A stretch of 64,000 bases of DNA from Corynebacterium sp. Marseille-P3884. Its GTDB lineage: Bacteria > Actinomycetota > Actinomycetes > Mycobacteriales > Mycobacteriaceae. Below, in pieces: positions 61,627-64,000 of the stretch (positions are counted from its first letter, which is position 1; each line of letters begins with the position of its first letter). The stretch spans positions 62,001 through 126,000 of the forward strand of contig NZ_JAGKSD010000007.1 in the NCBI RefSeq assembly GCF_017942225.1, written 5' to 3'. The notes under the pieces are model-generated. The model made no database searches. It saw only the letters and a list, made by a program, of their open reading frames with translations, and was not told the origin of the DNA. The translations under genes were made by a program, and so were the position numbers.

Positions 61627-62160
61627 ATGCGGGCGAAGCAGCGCGTGACCCGAGGCGCGGCCGTCGGTGCGCTACTCGCCTATTCAGGAGTGATCGTCTC
61701 ATTGACGATGCTGAAGCAGTTCTTCCGCATCGGCTATTTGTGGGACCCGGCGAAGCAGCCCTTCGTCGGTCACTCATTCATCCCCTTCCATGAGGTTTTC
61801 ACCGCATCTTCATGGTTCGCCCCATTGTTCGGGTATGGCGGAAATCTAGCGTTCTTCATTCCGATCGGGTTGCTGCTGTATGTGATTACCGACCGGGTGA
61901 AGTGGGCGACGATTATCGGTGGAGCATTCAGCCTGGCGATCGAAGCAACGCAGTTCTTCGCGCAGCTCGGCTACACCGATGTGGATGACTTCATCATGAA
62001 CACCCTCGGTGCATTCGTGGGAGCGACGATTGCCCGGTGGTGCGGGCCGAAATTCCATCGCGTGTGGGTTGGGCTCACGTTCATTGCCGTAGCGGTGTTC
62101 ATCGGCCTCGTTCTCGCTGGTGACAGTCTTGGGGATCCGAGCAAGGTGAAGGAGCTCTAG
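61627..62160 (+). CDS. VanZ-like family membrane protein
   Basis: A 177-residue protein with four or five spans. The VanZ-type core has the FGYGGNLAFFIPIGLLLYVI, FSLAIEATQFFAQLG and TDVDDFIMNTLGAFVGA segments. VanZ-like proteins occur widely and only a few affect glycopeptide resistance; no resistance role is claimed. It starts four bases after leuS. Confidence 0.85.
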   Translation: MRAKQRVTRGAAVGALLAYSGVIVSLTMLKQFFRIGYLWDPAKQPFVGHSFIPFHEVFTASSWFAPLFGYGGNLAFFIPIGLLLYVITDRVKWATIIGGAFSLAIEATQFFAQLGYTDVDDFIMNTLGAFVGATIARWCGPKFHRVWVGLTFIAVAVFIGLVLAGDSLGDPSKVKEL

Positions 62161-62181
62161 GGCAGCTCTAGACTGTGGGCT

Positions 62182-62544
62182 ATGAGCGAACGTGGCTGGT
62201 TTACCCGCACAGTGTTCCCCACTGGAGACGAACCCGACCCGCGGTTCACCCTCGCTAATGAGCGGACATTCCTGGCGTGGACGCGCACGGCGCTTGCTTT
62301 TCTCGCGGGCGGAATCGCGCTCGAGGCTTTCGCTTTTCCCGATTTCGATGAAGCATGGCGTGGAGTCGCGGCCATCACTCTGATTCTCGTGGGCATGGCC
62401 ATTGCGCTCGGTGCGGCAGTTCGGTGGATTCGTATTGAACGCTCGCTACGTCATGAGCGCCCGTTACCGGCCCCGGCGATCGTCCCGGTGCTGGGGTTGG
62501 GCATCGGCTTGGCTAGCGTCATCGTCCTGATCGCATTCTTCTAG
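62182..62544 (+). CDS. DUF202 (YidH-type) membrane protein
   Basis: A 120-residue protein with three spans and the DUF202 motif ANERTFLAWTRTALAFLAGG. The N-terminal part has a short polar extension. Function unknown. It is 21 bp downstream of the VanZ gene and is followed by a second DUF202 gene. Confidence 0.85.
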   Translation: MSERGWFTRTVFPTGDEPDPRFTLANERTFLAWTRTALAFLAGGIALEAFAFPDFDEAWRGVAAITLILVGMAIALGAAVRWIRIERSLRHERPLPAPAIVPVLGLGIGLASVIVLIAFF

Positions 62545-62573
62545 ACGCTAAAGGACGGGGGGTGACATAAGAG

Positions 62574-62903
62574 ATGGGGACGACCAATATTCCCGTATCG
62601 GATGCCGGACTGCAGCCGGAAAGGACGGCGCTCGCCTGGACGCGCACGGCGCTAGCGATGATGGTGTGCTCGCTGACGCTGCTGCGCTGGTCGGATAATT
62701 ATTCCGCTTTGGTGTTCGGAGCGATCGGATTGCTGGCGGTGCTCTCTCTACTGATCATCGGGCGCAATCGTGCAGAGTACAGAGCGGAAGCTCAAGGGAT
62801 CAGCGACGAGCAGCTCGATGCGAATGTATTCGGCGTGTTCGGGATTACTTTAGGAATGGCAGTGCTCGGCGGACTGGGCTTGTACCTCGTGGTGGCGGGC
62901 TAG
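62574..62903 (+). CDS. DUF202 family membrane protein, second copy
   Basis: A 109-residue three-span protein with LQPERTALAWTRTALAMMVC, the second conserved subtype of DUF202. Adjacent DUF202 pairs of unequal type are common in actinobacteria and may form a heteromer. The stop overlaps the convergent gene at 62900. Confidence 0.85.
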   Translation: MGTTNIPVSDAGLQPERTALAWTRTALAMMVCSLTLLRWSDNYSALVFGAIGLLAVLSLLIIGRNRAEYRAEAQGISDEQLDANVFGVFGITLGMAVLGGLGLYLVVAG

Positions 62904-64000
62904 TCCAAGTCCAAAAGGATGGAGAGCACTCCCCTACCGGGCTCGGTGAGCACTGGGTCAGTGGTGGTGGAGGCGGGTTCGTAAATGCCGAGTGCAATGA
63001 GCAAATTCACCGTGAAAGACGGGTCTTTCGGTGGGGTGAGAAAGACTGGCGGGATGCCCAAGCCGGCCTTATTCGCAGCCCACGTGAGGACCTGTTCACC
63101 GTCGTCATCGTGCTTTATGGCGCAGAAGCGGTAGAACTCTTCCTCGAACATATAAAGCACTGCTTCAGGGCTTGTGGCCAAGTCAAGAGCATCTTCATTG
63201 GCCTCGAGCATCCCGTCATTGGTGTCGAGCAGCTCGGCGAACTGAAGGAATGTTCGCAGGGCACCGAGGGCGGGGACGGCTTCTTCGCGGTGGTTGCCGG
63301 GAGCGACATTGAGGCTCAAAGCGTCGGAAAGCGAGCGCACGTCTGGTGAGCGCAACTTGCCGCGGGCTGTGAGGCGCACTGGTTCTTCGCAGTGGTAGAT
63401 GAACGTCCGGATATTCGCGACGATGCGGGTGAACGGGTAGAGAGTATCTTCCAATATTTCCGGGGTGTGCTCGGAGAAGAATTCCGAAAGCGCAGCGATC
63501 AACGTCGGATTGCGCTCGGGATTCGGGTCGAGCGACAAGATCTGCTGCAGGTCAGGACGCTCATCCATGAAGGAATCAAATTCGTTCGACATCTCCGGTG
63601 CGCTAGGAGTGTCAGAGAAATCATCCGTGGCATCGAGAAAGAGGTTCTCCGCGGTGAAAGCGATGCGCTCTGCAACAGTCGTGTGGTCTGCTTGGGAAAG
63701 GCGCTGGATGAGGCGCTCGGGGCTCATCACCGGCATGAAACTCAACAGCAGCGGGGAGACCTTGATGTCGGGGCTCAGACCAGCGGACAGGCGGCGGGCT
63801 TCGGTATGAAAGGCCGACATGAGTTCTGGGCCGCCGCACGGCTCGATGACGTCGGGCCCCTGGACGTCGATAAGCATTGGCGAAGGAGTGTCAACGTCCG
63901 TGATGCCGAGGATCTCGAGCTTGATATTCCAGTTCGCGGACGTGTCGTAGACGTACGTGACTGAGTCCATGTCGCCGAGCGTGACATCGGCTTCATCGAG
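62900..64000 (-). CDS. pRiA4b ORF-3-like protein, 3' part (N-terminus outside window)
   Basis: At least 366 codons are open to the window edge, and the frame continues past the first Met (63970): the upstream codons give LDEADVTLGD. The stretch TYVYDTSANWNIKLEI resembles the YxYDFGDxW core of plasmid pRiA4b ORF-3-like / IS1096 passenger (TnpR-annotated) proteins. Here the Phe-Gly-Asp is changed to Thr-Ser-Ala. The rest is an acidic helical region without recognised motifs. The family has no proven function. No transposase is adjacent. Confidence 0.6.
   Translation of the reverse strand, partial: LDEADVTLGDMDSVTYVYDTSANWNIKLEILGITDVDTPSPMLIDVQGPDVIEPCGGPELMSAFHTEARRLSAGLSPDIKVSPLLLSFMPVMSPERLIQRLSQADHTTVAERIAFTAENLFLDATDDFSDTPSAPEMSNEFDSFMDERPDLQQILSLDPNPERNPTLIAALSEFFSEHTPEILEDTLYPFTRIVANIRTFIYHCEEPVRLTARGKLRSPDVRSLSDALSLNVAPGNHREEAVPALGALRTFLQFAELLDTNDGMLEANEDALDLATSPEAVLYMFEEEFYRFCAIKHDDDGEQVLTWAANKAGLGIPPVFLTPPKDPSFTVNLLIALGIYEPASTTTDPVLTEPGRGVLSILLDLD

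Noticed and set aside
61627-62160. Glycopeptide resistance role for the VanZ-like gene
   Set aside because: No vanA/vanH/vanX or regulator nearby; VanZ-like proteins are common without resistance.

Overview
The window is a chromosomal segment of a high-GC actinobacterium, almost certainly a Corynebacterium. The evidence is the replication-origin block (dnaA, dnaN, recF, a DciA/DUF721 gene and gyrB on one side; rpmH, rnpA, yidD, yidC, rsmG, parA and parB on the other), the sigM-trxB-trxA / murJ-pseudokinase / DUF6049 / Nudix / CCA-enzyme order, a fused trpCF gene, the biotin synthase auxiliary gene bsaP beside bioB, and DUF222-HNH and DUF5129 genes. No tRNA, rRNA, CRISPR array or insertion sequence was seen.

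Layout. 1-13.5 kb is a surface and cofactor region: the 3' end of a Rib-repeat surface protein, a small secreted protein, a DUF6918 gene, a TPP riboswitch driving two TenA paralogues, a BioQ-type operator with bioB-bsaP, an alpha/beta hydrolase, and a 2503-residue G5/Rib/CshA-type adhesin on the minus strand. 13.9-31.9 kb is the replication and partition core. DnaA boxes flank dnaA on both sides. An Abi-like HEPN gene interrupts the otherwise conserved recF-dciA-gyrB order. 28.6-40.8 kb carries cell-envelope and redox genes: a CwlM-type amidase homologue without its zinc histidines, thioredoxin and its reductase, SigM, MurJ fused to a pseudokinase, DUF6049, Nudix, CCA nucleotidyltransferase and YqgE. 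40.8-46.5 kb has an AzlCD exporter, a tandem family of four small secreted proteins, a DUF222-HNH nuclease and a lipoprotein. 46.5-54.6 kb is a minus-strand trp operon (E-G-D-CF-B-A) with a SdpI-like membrane gene at its head and a Rieske lipoprotein overlapping trpA at its tail. 54.7-64 kb has a DAACS symporter, a DUF5129 protein, two flavodoxin paralogues, leuS, VanZ, two DUF202 genes and the edge of a pRiA4b ORF-3-like gene.

How parts work together. ParA and ParB (25.9-27.9 kb) act on four perfect parS palindromes at 49.9, 56.0, 58.6 and 61.3 kb. One parS is the core of a 30-bp palindrome that looks like a terminator. The TPP riboswitch, TenA_E and TenA_C form a thiamin-pyrimidine salvage unit, and BioB with BsaP forms a biotin unit.

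The most unusual signal is a non-gene one. The 10-mer GTCGATAAGC (reverse complement GCTTATCGAC) occurs 21 times exactly between 13.8 and 63.9 kb, in both orientations, in unrelated genes, in three reading-frame registers and next to terminators. About 0.1 copies would be expected by chance. It behaves like a DNA-level iterated signature (uptake-sequence-like, or a protein-binding site) rather than a protein motif.
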